Shown piece by piece: positions 53,510-63,452 of a DNA stretch of 64,000 nt (position 1 is the first letter of the stretch; each line of letters opens with the position of its first letter). The position numbers were made by a program, and so were the translations under genes. The notes beneath the pieces are model-generated. The model was not told where the DNA came from, ran no database searches, and saw nothing but the letters and a program-made list of their open reading frames with translations. Origin of the DNA: Prevotella intermedia ATCC 25611 = DSM 20706 (GTDB taxonomy: Bacteria; Bacteroidota; Bacteroidia; Bacteroidales; Bacteroidaceae); the NCBI RefSeq assembly GCF_001953955.1, contig NZ_CP019301.1, positions 326,501-390,500 on the forward strand, written 5' to 3'.

Positions 53510-54127
53510 TTAAAGTTGGTCGCTTTTATACTGAAGGAACTTCTTACCATTTTTAGGATCTAAGTATACTCTATATTTTTCATACCAAGGGGCTTCTTTT
53601 GATAGTTCTTCCGAGTCCTTTTTTGAATGTAAGAATCTGATAGTTTTATCCTCCTTATTATAGGAGTAGAGGGCTGTTGAAGGAATTATGTATATTTCTT
53701 TAGGTGCTTTTTCTTGCCACCCAAAGCCAAATACATAATAAAAAGCATCAATATTTGACATTCTATCTTGATGAAAAGACTCATAATTGAGGATTTGTTC
53801 TTTTTTCAACCCAAAGTTATGTTCTTTATTTCGATACTTACATTCTACTGCAATCGTTTTTTCTTTACATCCAGTTCTAACACACTCTAATACTAAATCT
53901 GGAGCAAGATTTGACAATGGATACCAACCGCCAACGTATTTATCTCCTCTCCATTCAAGAAGACGCCAATAGGCTCTTTCTTCTTTTATATTCGAAATTT
54001 TCTGAATATTTGAATGTGAAACAACCCACTCTTCAAATCGTTGACCTTCAAATTCCTCTTTTGTTCTGTTTTTAAAATACTTGAATGTATCCTTTAATCT
54101 GTAAGCTATTTGTTCAAATATATCCAT
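53510..54127 (-). CDS. orphan PD-(D/E)XK nuclease-like protein
   Basis: This 205-residue protein carries LAPDLVLECV (Pro76-Asp77) followed by IAVECKYR (Glu95, Lys97), the PD...ExK arrangement of restriction-type nucleases. A glutamate-rich first helix (EFEGQRFEEWV) comes before it. It has no methylase neighbour. The gene is much more AT-rich than smpB and rpsA beside it and is probably acquired. A recycling nuclease or a defence effector are both possible. Confidence 0.6.
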   Translation of the reverse strand: MDIFEQIAYRLKDTFKYFKNRTKEEFEGQRFEEWVVSHSNIQKISNIKEERAYWRLLEWRGDKYVGGWYPLSNLAPDLVLECVRTGCKEKTIAVECKYRNKEHNFGLKKEQILNYESFHQDRMSNIDAFYYVFGFGWQEKAPKEIYIIPSTALYSYNKEDKTIRFLHSKKDSEELSKEAPWYEKYRVYLDPKNGKKFLQYKSDQL

Positions 54128-54352
54128 TGAATATCAAAAAGTTTGTTCGTAGTGTTTGTGGTTCAACAAATCTTGCATTATGAGTTTTTGCATTCCATCG
54201 AGAACAACCCAGTATATCATAAAGACTATTTTACAATTTTGTCTTCATTATTTCATTTTAAGATGGTTGAACAATGATGCAAATATAAATCTTTTTGTCC
54301 ATTATACCAAATAAAATGCAATTTTTTGCTTACTGCAAAGTATCTGTGGTTT

Positions 54353-54538
54353 TGTAAAGATAATTCTGAAGAAAAACCATAATTTCGATTTGGCATTGCG
54401 AAAGCGTAGGTTTTGCGATGCAAAACAGCCGCTTTTACCGTGCAAAACCTACGCTTTTGGAACGCAAAACAATAGGTTTTACAATGTGTTGATAATTAAG
54501 AGGTTATGCAATAGATACGCTTGTGAAAAATATTTACA
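54353..54538 (-). repeat. dispersed 186-bp-core repeat, copy 7
   Basis: It runs from TGTAAAGATAATTC to GAAAAATATTTACA. The slots read Y, X, Y. It is of the ATTTCGATTTGGC subtype and lies between the divergent nuclease gene and rpsA. Confidence 0.85.
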
Positions 54539-54932
54539 CTTCTATTAGCTTCTTTCCGCTTGATACGCATAGTTTATCGGCAGAACTTTCGCTCGTCATC
54601 ATAACCCCACCGACACTACCCTATCATTATTCTAAGTTCAGACAAACTTGGCATATTTACCACCAATGAACGATTACGGCAAAGCAAGACAAGAGTGCAG
54701 AAATTACTTAGGGAACCTACTGCCCATATATATAAAATAGGTGTGGTTTTTCTCAACACCAACTAAAAATTTGAAAAAGAATAGAGAAAAAGAATAAAAA
54801 TAATTGTCCAAACTTACTTATATTCAGATTATTATTAGTAACTTTGCGCCCTTATAGGGGCATATTGTGCCCTTGAGAGAATTTTTCACATAAAGTCTAA
54901 CTTTATTAATTAAAACATTTTTAAAAACATTT
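54539..54932 (+). promoter_or_regulatory. rpsA upstream region with -7 box and short hairpin
   Basis: No gene lies here. TAACTTTG at 54839-54846 is the likely -7 box. CCCT (54849-54852) with AGGG (54856-54859) and repeated GCGCCC/GTGCCC stretches lie in the short leader, where an S1 autoregulatory site might be expected. That role is inferred. Confidence 0.45.
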
Positions 54933-56708
54933 ATGGCAAATTTTGAAAACGTCAATCCATTGTCAGACTTCAATTGGGACGACTTTGAAAACGGTGTAAC
55001 CGTTGGTGGCGACAAGGAAGAGCTGACAAAGGCTTACGACAACACCCTCAACAAGATTCAGGAACATCAAGTTGTTGAAGGCGAAGTAATCTCTATTGAC
55101 AAGAAAGAAGTTGTAGTCAATATCGGCTACAAGAGCGACGGCATCATTCCAGCATCGGAATTCCGCTACAACCCAGAGCTTAAGGTAGGCGACAAGGTTG
55201 AGGTTTACGTTGAAAACCAAGAGGACAAGAGCGGTCAGCTTATTCTTTCACACAAGAAGGCACGCCTCCAGAAGAGCTGGGTTAATATTAACGAAGCACT
55301 CGAAGCTGATGCTGTTATCCAAGGTTACATCAAGAGCCGCACCAAGGGCGGTATGATTGTTGATGTATTCGGCATTGAGGCATTCCTTCCAGGCAGCCAG
55401 ATTGACGTTCACCCAATACGCGACTACGACGTATTCGTTGGCAAGACAATGGAATTCAAGGTGGTTAAGATTAACCAAGAGTTCCGCAACGTAGTCGTTT
55501 CACACAAAGCACTCATCGAAGCAGAGCTCGAAGCACAACGCAAGGAAATCATCTCTCACCTCGAAAAGGGTCAAATCCTCGAAGGTGTTGTCAAGAACAT
55601 CACTTCTTACGGCGTATTCGTTGACCTCGGCGGTGTTGATGGACTCATTCACATTACCGACCTTTCTTGGGGACGCATCAACGACCCACACGAAGTTGTT
55701 GAGCTCGACCAGAAAATCAACGTTGTTATTCTCGACTTCGACGAAGAGAAGAAGCGCATCGCTCTCGGCTTGAAGCAACTCGCTCCACACCCATGGGACG
55801 CTCTCGATCCTAACCTCAAGGTAGGCGACCACGTTAAGGGTAAGGTGGTTGTTATGGCTGATTACGGCGCATTCGTTGAAATTCAACCAGGCGTAGAAGG
55901 CCTTATCCACGTTTCAGAAATGAGCTGGAGCCAGCACTTGCGCTCTGCACAGGAATTCATGAAGGCAGGCGACGAAGTAGAAGCAGTAGTGCTTACACTC
56001 GACCGCGACGAACGCAAGATGTCTCTTGGCATCAAGCAACTCAAGGAAGACCCATGGGAAGCTATCGAAGCTAAGTACCCTGTAGGCTCTAAGCACGTAG
56101 CTAAGGTTCGCAACTTCACCAACTTCGGTATCTTCGTAGAACTCGAAGAAGGCGTAGACGGACTCATTCACATCTCTGACCTCTCATGGACTAAGAAGGT
56201 GAAACACCCATCTGAGTTTACACAGGTAGGCGCAGACATGGACGTTATCGTTCTCGAAATAGACAAGGAAAACCGTCGCTTGAGCCTCGGTCACAAGCAA
56301 CTCGAAACCAATCCTTGGGATACTTACGAATCAATCTACACCCCAGGTTCTACACACGTTGGTAAGATTACCGAGTCAATGGACAAGGGTGCAGTTATCA
56401 CATTGAACGAAGGCGGCGAAGGTTTCGCAACTCCTAAGCACCTTGTTAAGGAAGACGGCTCACAGGCACAGCTCGGTGAGGAACTCCCATTCGTAGTTAT
56501 CGAGTTCGTTAAGGACACTAAGCGCATCATTCTCTCACACTCTCGCACATTCGAAGAAGTGAAGGAAGAGCAGGCACGCCGTCAGCGCACAGCCAGCAAG
56601 AAGCACTCTGAACCAGCATCACAAATCAACAACGTTGCAGCTGGTACATCTCTTGGCGACCTCGACGTTCTCGCCGACCTCAAAAAGAAGATGGAAGAGG
56701 GCAAGTAA
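54933..56708 (+). CDS. rpsA: 30S ribosomal protein S1
   Basis: This 591-residue protein has six S1-type RNA-binding repeats. The third to fifth are the most canonical (YGVFVDLGGVDGLIHITDLSW, with like blocks after it at about 100-residue intervals) and the sixth is degenerate (KGAVITLNEGGEGFATPKHL). A Gln/Ala/Ser-rich tail follows. It binds mRNA and helps initiate translation. The gene is GC-rich at third positions, as expected of a highly expressed gene. Confidence 0.94.
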   Translation: MANFENVNPLSDFNWDDFENGVTVGGDKEELTKAYDNTLNKIQEHQVVEGEVISIDKKEVVVNIGYKSDGIIPASEFRYNPELKVGDKVEVYVENQEDKSGQLILSHKKARLQKSWVNINEALEADAVIQGYIKSRTKGGMIVDVFGIEAFLPGSQIDVHPIRDYDVFVGKTMEFKVVKINQEFRNVVVSHKALIEAELEAQRKEIISHLEKGQILEGVVKNITSYGVFVDLGGVDGLIHITDLSWGRINDPHEVVELDQKINVVILDFDEEKKRIALGLKQLAPHPWDALDPNLKVGDHVKGKVVVMADYGAFVEIQPGVEGLIHVSEMSWSQHLRSAQEFMKAGDEVEAVVLTLDRDERKMSLGIKQLKEDPWEAIEAKYPVGSKHVAKVRNFTNFGIFVELEEGVDGLIHISDLSWTKKVKHPSEFTQVGADMDVIVLEIDKENRRLSLGHKQLETNPWDTYESIYTPGSTHVGKITESMDKGAVITLNEGGEGFATPKHLVKEDGSQAQLGEELPFVVIEFVKDTKRIILSHSRTFEEVKEEQARRQRTASKKHSEPASQINNVAAGTSLGDLDVLADLKKKMEEGK

Positions 56709-56741
56709 TTTTAAGATAACTTACATCTCATCATAACAATG

Positions 56742-56774
56742 GGCTGGGCTTTTTCGTAAAGTCCAGCCTTTTTT
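56742..56774 (+). terminator. terminator of rpsA
   Basis: GGCTGG (56742-56747) and CTTT (56749-56752) pair with AAAG (56758-56761) and CCAGCC (56763-56768). T-runs follow. It lies 33 bases after rpsA. Confidence 0.8.
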
Positions 56775-56883
56775 ATTGCTCAAGGCTATTGTCTTTTTGG
56801 CGAACAGGCGACATTTGCAGGGGCAGTTAGGTTTCCCTTTTCTTATTGAAGACAGTTATCGAAGGCATTGTCATCTAAAATTT

Positions 56884-56915
56884 ATAGGAGAACTAGAAAT
56901 TTCTAGAAATTCTAG
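56884..56915. repeat. 9-bp-period CTAG array, beside copy 8
   Basis: ATAG 56884 and CTAG at 56893, 56903 and 56912, spaced 9, 10 and 9 bases. The array ends 28 bases before the repeat core. Confidence 0.6.
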
Positions 56916-56942
56916 CATATAATTTGACTATACCCTTGATTT

Positions 56943-57128
56943 TGTAAAGATTATTCTGAGAGAAAACGCTAATTTCGATTTGGCGTTGCGAAAGCGGCTG
57001 TTTTGCATCGCAAAACAGCCGCTTTTACCGTGCAAAACCTACGCTTTCGCAACGCAAAACAATAGGTTTTATAAAACGTTGATAGCAAGGAGGTTACACA
57101 ACAGTTACGCTTGCGAAAAATGTTTACA
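56943..57128 (-). repeat. dispersed 186-bp-core repeat, copy 8
   Basis: It runs from TGTAAAGATTATTC to GAAAAATGTTTACA. The slots read X, X, Y. It is of the ATTTCGATTTGGC subtype and lies between rpsA and the glucosaminidase gene. Confidence 0.85.
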
Positions 57129-57274
57129 CTATTATCGCCTTCTTTTCGTCTACAAAGCAAGTTGTCTGCAATAATTTCCTGCCACTCCCCTTTTCATCTT
57201 TTTTAAAACTTTTGCCTTTGGTCTTCGGCATAAATACCTTATATTTGCAATTCATTCATTCTCTAACAAAGTAT

Positions 57275-58204
57275 ATGAAGCGATACGTACTCATTATAAT
57301 GGTAGCACTTGCAAGTATTGGTTCGGCAATAGCTGGCCCCAAAATACGTTGGAACCAAGCCTACCAAAACTATTTCAACAAATACAAGAATATCGCAATC
57401 AGGGAGATGCAACGCTACGGCATACCCGCCAGCATTACACTTGCGCAAGGCGTTTTGGAAAGCGGAGCAGGCAACAGCCGCTTGGCTACCGTGGCGAACA
57501 ACCACTTCGGCATAAAGTGCCACGATTGGACAGGCCCCTCTATCTCGCACGACGACGATGAGTTGGGCGAATGTTTCCGTGTTTACAACAATGCGGTGGA
57601 AAGCTACGAAGACCACTCTAAATTCTTGAGAGGACGCAAGCGATACAGCAATCTGTTCCTGCTTTCAAAGACGGACTATCGAGGCTGGGCACACGGACTG
57701 AAGCGTGCAGGCTATGCCACCAACCCCGTCTACGCTTACAGCCTGATTGATATCATAGAGTTGTATAGACTCTACGAATACGACAATATGGTGCTTAGAA
57801 AGAGCAACAACGACTGGGACATGCCAACCCAACCACAACAGAACAGCTCGTACGCAGGTATGCGACAGTTCCGTGCGTTCAACGAGAACTGCTACCTTAC
57901 GGCACACGCTGGCGAAACCTACGACAACATAGCAAGAGAAATAGGAATATCAGCCCGAAAGTTAGCCAAATACAACGAGCGACCTGAAGATGCGCCGTTG
58001 AGTGAGGGCGAAATAGTATGGCTGAGAAAGAAGCAACGCCACGTGCCCGAAAACTTTGGCAAGCAATACCATACGGTAAGAAGCAACGAAAGTCTGTACG
58101 ATATTTCACAGCAGTACGGTGTGCGCCTGAAGAACATTATGAAGGCGAACAGGAAAATTGTGAAACGAGGCATCAAGGCAGGCGACAGAGTGGTATTGCC
58201 ATAA
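57275..58204 (+). CDS. exported glucosaminidase with LysM domain
   Basis: From ATG 57275 the 309-residue product has a signal peptide (MKRYVLIIMVALASIG). It has a FlgJ/LytG-type glucosaminidase domain (ITLAQGVLESGAGNS with the catalytic glutamate, then HFGIKCHDW). A linker and a C-terminal LysM repeat (YHTVRSNESLYDISQQYG) that binds peptidoglycan follow. It would cleave the glycan backbone in the periplasm. Confidence 0.9.
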   Translation: MKRYVLIIMVALASIGSAIAGPKIRWNQAYQNYFNKYKNIAIREMQRYGIPASITLAQGVLESGAGNSRLATVANNHFGIKCHDWTGPSISHDDDELGECFRVYNNAVESYEDHSKFLRGRKRYSNLFLLSKTDYRGWAHGLKRAGYATNPVYAYSLIDIIELYRLYEYDNMVLRKSNNDWDMPTQPQQNSSYAGMRQFRAFNENCYLTAHAGETYDNIAREIGISARKLAKYNERPEDAPLSEGEIVWLRKKQRHVPENFGKQYHTVRSNESLYDISQQYGVRLKNIMKANRKIVKRGIKAGDRVVLP

Positions 58205-58335
58205 ACGAAAAACCACGCAGCAAGTGGCTTACAACAAATATACAGGAGCGAAACAGCATTTCGCTCCTGTATATTTTTGCCAACTCCCGAATAAGAACAC
58301 ACCTTATTATATATAGGGGAAACAGACGATAAGAG

Positions 58336-58521
58336 TGTAAATATTTTTCACAAGCGCAACTGTTACGTAACTTATTTGTTATCAACGCTTTACAAAACCT
58401 ATTGTTTTGCGTTCCAAAAGCGTAGGTTTTGCACGGTAAAAGCGGCTCTTTTGCATCGCAAAACCTACGCTTTCGCAACGTCAAAACGCAGTTATCACTT
58501 TTTAAGAGAATTATCTTTACA
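58336..58521 (+). repeat. dispersed 186-bp-core repeat, copy 9
   Basis: It runs from TGTAAATATTTTTC to GAATTATCTTTACA. Read on the minus strand the slots are Y, X, Y. It has the AACTGCG subtype segment. Confidence 0.85.
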
Positions 58522-58671
58522 AAACAAAGGTGTTGCTACCCTCTTCCGTCAGCACAAAAAGAAAATTGCTCGCCCACGATAAACACCAATTGAACTGCCA
58601 AACAGAACAGGCAAGATTGCTATTTAATGCAAAGTAGTGTTAATTTTTGCATTTTGTCGGGCAAATCCTTG

Positions 58672-58699
58672 TTGTTTAAAAATTAAGGTTGTAAGTTTG
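58672..58699 (+). promoter_or_regulatory. promoter of the methylaspartate cluster
   Basis: TTG (58672-58674) and TAAGTTTG (58692-58699) are 17 bases apart. The transcript would begin about 45 bases before glmS. No cobalamin riboswitch motif is visible in this short region. Confidence 0.5.
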
Positions 58700-58750
58700 C
58701 AGTAAATATACGAAAATATAATAAACCTAATTCAAATACATTAGATTGCT

Positions 58751-59167
58751 ATGGAAAAAAAGACAGTAGTAACTGGCGTTATTGGTGCTGATGCTCACGC
58801 AGTTGGCAACAAGATTATCGCTTTTGCGCTCGAGCAGCACAACTACAATGTGGTAAACCTCGGTGTAATGGTGGCACAGGAAGAATATATCGCAGCTGCC
58901 ATTGAGACCAATGCTGACGCCATTCTGGTTTCGTCAATGTATGGCCACGGCGAAATCGACTGCCAAGGACTACGCGAAAAGTGCGATGAAGCAGGACTGA
59001 AAGGCATTCCCATCTTCGTAGGCGGCAACCTCGTGGTGGGTAAGCAGAACTTTGAAGATGTGGAAAAACGTTTCCTCGCAATGGGTTTCACAAAGGTATA
59101 TCCTCCTGGAACTGACATCGAAATCTCTATCAAAGACCTCGATAAAGTTTTAGGAAAGGAAGACTAA
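58751..59167 (+). CDS. glmS: methylaspartate mutase subunit S
   Basis: The 138-residue B12-binding subunit of glutamate mutase has the cobalt-ligand motif DAHAVG (DxHxxG, with His16) and the VSSMYGHGE and FVGGNLVVG stretches of the Rossmann-like fold. With GlmE it rearranges L-glutamate to 3-methylaspartate. Not the same as glucosamine synthase glmS. It is 3 bases before glmL. Confidence 0.94.
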   Translation: MEKKTVVTGVIGADAHAVGNKIIAFALEQHNYNVVNLGVMVAQEEYIAAAIETNADAILVSSMYGHGEIDCQGLREKCDEAGLKGIPIFVGGNLVVGKQNFEDVEKRFLAMGFTKVYPPGTDIEISIKDLDKVLGKED

Positions 59168-59170
59168 CCT

Positions 59171-60556
59171 ATGAAATACCTTACAGTAGACTTTGGTAGC
59201 ACATACACGAAGCTAACGGCGATAGACACCGAGAAGGGCGACGTTGTAGGAACTGCAGCTGCCTTCACCACCATCGAAACCGATGTGATGGAGGGATTCA
59301 ACAACGGTATGCAGCAACTCGAAGCCCAAATAGGACACTTCGCTTACGACAGACTTCTCTGTTGCAGCAGTGCTGCGGGAGGTTTGAAGATGGTTGCACT
59401 CGGATTAGTACCAGAGCTTACTGCCAAGGCGGCAAAGATGGCAGCTTCGAGTGCAGGCGCAAAGGTGGTAAAGACCTATTCGTTTGAAATCTCGCAAGCC
59501 GAACAGCAGGAAATATACGACATCAATCCCGACTTGGTATTGCTCTGTGGCGGTACCGACGGAGGCAACAAAGACGTCATTCTTGCCAATGCCAAACGGC
59601 TGTGCGCCATCGACCGCGATTTTTCCATTATTGCAGCAGGCAACAAGACTGCTTCTTACGAGCTCGACGAAATATTCAAGGCATCGAACAAAAAGAAGTG
59701 TGTCATTACCGAAAATGTAATGCCACAGTTCAACGTCATCAACATCAACCCTGCAAAGCAGAAGATTAAGGAACTCTTCATCAGCCGAATCATTGAGGCA
59801 AAAGGACTTTCAAGGATTCAGGAAATGAGTGGTTACGACATTATTCCTACACCATTGGCTGTTCTGACTGGTTGCGAACTCTTCAGCAAGGGCTACGGAC
59901 GCGACGAAGGCGTGGGCGATATGATGGCAGTAGACCTCGGTGGGGCTACTACCGACATATACTCTATGGCAAAAGGAGAGCCTACCATAGCCGAAGTTAT
60001 CACCAAGGGACTGCCCGAACCATACAGCAAACGCACTGTGGAAGGCGACCTCGGTATGCGTTACAGCCTTACGGCTATGGCGGACGAGATGAATATGGAG
60101 GTGTTTGCCGATGAACTCGGAATTGAGCAAAGCAAGATAGAAGATTGGATTAAACGGTGTGTTGCCGCTCCTGCCACCCTTCCACAGACCGACGAGGAAG
60201 CACGCATAGAGCAAGGATTGGCACGCAATGCCGTGAAAGTGGCAGTAGAACGCCACTGCGGATACTTCGAACCAGCCTTCACACCAATGGGTCAGGTGTT
60301 CACGCTGACGGGGAAAGACCTTTCCGAAGTGCCTTATATAGTAGGTATCGGCGGTTCTATCAAGAACAATACCGACCCTAAGCAAATACTCAGTGGCGCA
60401 GAAAAGAAAGCATCGCGCGACCCAATGTTCGCCAAACCCAAAGCTCCGAATTATATGCTCGACAAGAAATACATCTTCGCATCAATGGGATTGCTAAGCA
60501 CCTTCGAGCCGCATCTGGCGTTGGCAATAATGAAAAAAGAAATTACGGAAATATAA
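59171..60556 (+). CDS. glmL: methylaspartate mutase accessory protein GlmL
   Basis: This 461-residue ASKHA-type ATPase has DFGSTYTKLTAID at its start, a GGTDGG phosphate loop and VDLGGATTDIYS. The family (MutL) occurs in glutamate mutase operons and is thought to re-activate the B12-bound enzyme or load cofactor. Confidence 0.92.
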   Translation: MKYLTVDFGSTYTKLTAIDTEKGDVVGTAAAFTTIETDVMEGFNNGMQQLEAQIGHFAYDRLLCCSSAAGGLKMVALGLVPELTAKAAKMAASSAGAKVVKTYSFEISQAEQQEIYDINPDLVLLCGGTDGGNKDVILANAKRLCAIDRDFSIIAAGNKTASYELDEIFKASNKKKCVITENVMPQFNVININPAKQKIKELFISRIIEAKGLSRIQEMSGYDIIPTPLAVLTGCELFSKGYGRDEGVGDMMAVDLGGATTDIYSMAKGEPTIAEVITKGLPEPYSKRTVEGDLGMRYSLTAMADEMNMEVFADELGIEQSKIEDWIKRCVAAPATLPQTDEEARIEQGLARNAVKVAVERHCGYFEPAFTPMGQVFTLTGKDLSEVPYIVGIGGSIKNNTDPKQILSGAEKKASRDPMFAKPKAPNYMLDKKYIFASMGLLSTFEPHLALAIMKKEITEI

Positions 60557-60583
60557 ACAAAACAATAGTACAAAATTACTATT

Positions 60584-62041
60584 ATGGAATTAAAGAATAA
60601 AAAACTTACCGACGACGAATTTTTCAAAGAAAGAGCCGACGTCCTAACGCATTGGGAGACAGGTAAAGAGGTAGACTTCCAAGAAGCAGTAGATTACCAA
60701 AAGAGCATTGCGCCAGAGAAACGCTTCTCGTACAAGTTGCAGAAAGCTGTGGAAAATGGCGACACACTTATTCAGCCTCGTGCTGGTGTGGCACTCTACG
60801 AAGAACACATCAAGCTGTTGCGCTTCCTTGAAGACGAAGGCGGAGCCGACTTGCTGCCCTCTACCGTAGACAGCTACACCCGTCTGAACCGATACAAGGA
60901 ATGTGAAGTTGGTATTCAGAAGAGTTTTGAAACCAACCGTTCTATGCTCAACGGTTTTCCTATTGTAAACTATGGTGTGGAAATTTGCCGCAAGGTTACA
61001 TCGGCTGTGAAGAACCCTGTGCAGGTACGACACGGAACTCCTGATGCCCGTTTGCTTACCGAACTCTCTATCGCTGGTGGCTTCACATCGTACGAAGGCG
61101 GCGGTATTTCCTATAATATTCCATATTCTAAGGCACACCCAGTAGACCAAGTGATTCACCATTGGCAGTATGCCGACCGCTTGGTTGGTCTATACGAAGA
61201 AGCAGGCGTGTCTATCAACCGTGAGCCATTCGGCCCTCTTACAGGTACACTCATTCCACCTTGTATTTCAAATACAGTAGCTGTGATTGAAGCTGTGCTC
61301 GCTGCAACACAGGGAGTGCGCGACCTTACTGTAGGCTACGGACAGTGTGGTAACCTTATTCAAGACGTTGCTGCCATTCGTTCGCTCGACATCATGACAC
61401 GCAAATATCTCGATAAGTTCGGCTACAAGGACGCTCGTGTTACCACCGTATTCCACCAATGGATGGGCGGTTTCCCACAAGACGAAGCACAAGCATTCGG
61501 TGTTATCTCGTGGGGCTCGGCAGCTGGCGCATTGGCAAAAGCAACAAAGGTAATCGTGAAGACTCCTCACGAGGCTATGGGTATCCCAACCAAGGAAGCC
61601 AACGCTGCGGGTCTGCGTGCAACGAAGCAGGTTATCAATATGTTGAAAGACCAGAACTTCCGCGAAATTCCTGCTGTTGTAGACGAAAGCGAAATCATTA
61701 TGCAGGAAATGGAGTGCATGCTCAACAAGGTCGAGGAACTCGGTAAGGGCGACTGGGCTGTGGGTACTTGCGCTGCAATCGAAGCTGGTGTTATCGACAT
61801 ACCGTTCGCACCAAGCAAGTACAATGCTGGTAAGGTGTTGCCTGCACGCGACAACCAAGGTGCTATCCGCTTGCTGAATATGGGTAACATGCCGCTCAGC
61901 GACGACTTAGTTATCTTCCACCGTCAGAAACTCGAAGAGCGTGCGAAGGCAGAAAACCGTCCTGTAAGTTTCCAAATGGTTATCGACGACGTTTACGCCA
62001 TCGGTAAGGGACACCTTGTAGGACGCCCAAAGAACAACTGA
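60584..62041 (+). CDS. glmE: methylaspartate mutase subunit E
   Basis: This 485-residue TIM-barrel catalytic subunit has [12 protein letters not shown] with [14 protein letters not shown] and the GQCGNLIQD and FHQWMGGFP stretches of the glutamate mutase large subunit. It binds substrate and the 5'-deoxyadenosyl radical. It follows glmL by 27 bases. Confidence 0.95.
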   Translation: MELKNKKLTDDEFFKERADVLTHWETGKEVDFQEAVDYQKSIAPEKRFSYKLQKAVENGDTLIQPRAGVALYEEHIKLLRFLEDEGGADLLPSTVDSYTRLNRYKECEVGIQKSFETNRSMLNGFPIVNYGVEICRKVTSAVKNPVQVRHGTPDARLLTELSIAGGFTSYEGGGISYNIPYSKAHPVDQVIHHWQYADRLVGLYEEAGVSINREPFGPLTGTLIPPCISNTVAVIEAVLAATQGVRDLTVGYGQCGNLIQDVAAIRSLDIMTRKYLDKFGYKDARVTTVFHQWMGGFPQDEAQAFGVISWGSAAGALAKATKVIVKTPHEAMGIPTKEANAAGLRATKQVINMLKDQNFREIPAVVDESEIIMQEMECMLNKVEELGKGDWAVGTCAAIEAGVIDIPFAPSKYNAGKVLPARDNQGAIRLLNMGNMPLSDDLVIFHRQKLEERAKAENRPVSFQMVIDDVYAIGKGHLVGRPKNN

Positions 62042-62169
62042 TTCTGCAACGTTCTTTAAGCGAATATAAAGATAAGACATATCAATTAAAAATATAAACT
62101 AACACATCGGTCTCGCTATTGAATAATAGAGGAATGGTAGCGAGGCCATAACTTAAACAGGTTCTTATT

Positions 62170-63408
62170 ATGAAAATCAAGAAAGTTGTATGCGCCCCAG
62201 GTAAAACGGGCTTTTTCTTCGATGACCAGAAGGCCATCAAAGCTGGTGCTAAAAACGATGGTGCTTTCTATATTGGCACTCCTGAAACTCCTGGTTTCAA
62301 GCAAGTAAGACAAGCTGGAGAGTCTATCAGCGTAATGTTCATTCTCGAAAACGGTGCGATTGCACACGGCGATTGCGCTGCTGTACAATACTCTGGTGCA
62401 GGTGGCAGAGACCCATTGTTCCTTGCAGCAGACTTTATCCCTGTGATTGAAAAGGAGATAGCTCCGCTTTACGAAGGCAAGGAAATTACATCATTCCGTG
62501 AAATGGCTGACCTCGTTGATAAGACAGTAAGCCCTTCTACTGGCAAAATATATCATACCGCTATTCGCTACGGCGTAACACAGGCTTGTCTCGATGCGGT
62601 TGCAAAGAGCCAATGCAAGTTAATGGCACAGGTAATTGCTGACGAATACGGCACCGAAGTATCAAAGGAAATTATTCCAATCTTCTCTCAATCAGGCGAC
62701 GACCGTTATCTGAATGCCGACAAGATGATAATGAAACGTGCCGACGTATTGCCCCATGCACTTTTCAACCACGTTGAGACAAAGGTAGGCTTGAAAGGCG
62801 AAAAGATTAAGGAGTATGTTGAATGGCTCCGCAACCGCGTGCTTGAACTCCGTCCATGCGAATGCTACAATCCAACATTCCATATTGACGTTTACGGTAC
62901 ACTCAGCATCGTGTTCAACAACGACTTCGAGGCTATCGCAAAGTACATCGGCGAAGTTGCTGAAATTGCCAAACCATTCCGCTTGCGTGTAGAAGGTCCG
63001 GTTGATATGGGCGAACGTGAAGCACAAATAGATGCCTTGGCAGCTATCCGTGCAGCGATGGACCGCGATGGAATCGACGCCGAAATAGTTGCTGACGAAT
63101 GGTGCAACACGTTGGAAGACATTAAAGACTTCACAGCAAAGAAGGCTGGACACATGGCACAGATAAAGACGCCAGACCTCGGCGGTATCAACAACACCAT
63201 CGAAGCTGTACTTTACTGCAAGGAACACGGCATGGGTGCCTACCTTGGTGGTACTTGCAACGAAACAAACCGCTCTGCAGAAGTTTGTGCAAACATAGCT
63301 ATGGCTACCAAACCTGTTCAGTATCTCGCAAAGCCAGGTATGGGTGTAGACGAAGGCTATATGATTGTCTTCAACGAAATGAGCCGTATCTTAGCTTTGA
63401 CTAAGTAA
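62170..63408 (+). CDS. mal: methylaspartate ammonia-lyase
   Basis: This 412-residue enolase-superfamily enzyme has an N-terminal cap domain. The barrel carries the catalytic FHIDVYG, RVEGPVDMGE and the KTPDLGGINNTIEAV strand. It deaminates 3-methylaspartate to mesaconate. It is the second step of the methylaspartate route and shares the operon. Confidence 0.95.
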   Translation: MKIKKVVCAPGKTGFFFDDQKAIKAGAKNDGAFYIGTPETPGFKQVRQAGESISVMFILENGAIAHGDCAAVQYSGAGGRDPLFLAADFIPVIEKEIAPLYEGKEITSFREMADLVDKTVSPSTGKIYHTAIRYGVTQACLDAVAKSQCKLMAQVIADEYGTEVSKEIIPIFSQSGDDRYLNADKMIMKRADVLPHALFNHVETKVGLKGEKIKEYVEWLRNRVLELRPCECYNPTFHIDVYGTLSIVFNNDFEAIAKYIGEVAEIAKPFRLRVEGPVDMGEREAQIDALAAIRAAMDRDGIDAEIVADEWCNTLEDIKDFTAKKAGHMAQIKTPDLGGINNTIEAVLYCKEHGMGAYLGGTCNETNRSAEVCANIAMATKPVQYLAKPGMGVDEGYMIVFNEMSRILALTK

Positions 63409-63452
63409 TTGTATCTTGGCTTCGGCTAAGTAATAAAAAAAAGAAAAAGAAG

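Noticed and set aside
20466..58521. The dispersed repeats as a CRISPR array
   Set aside because: Copies are thousands of bases apart, with no regular spacers and no cas genes in the window.
58522..58750. Cobalamin riboswitch before the B12-dependent mutase genes
   Set aside because: The leader is only about 45 bases long and shows no B12-box-like sequence.
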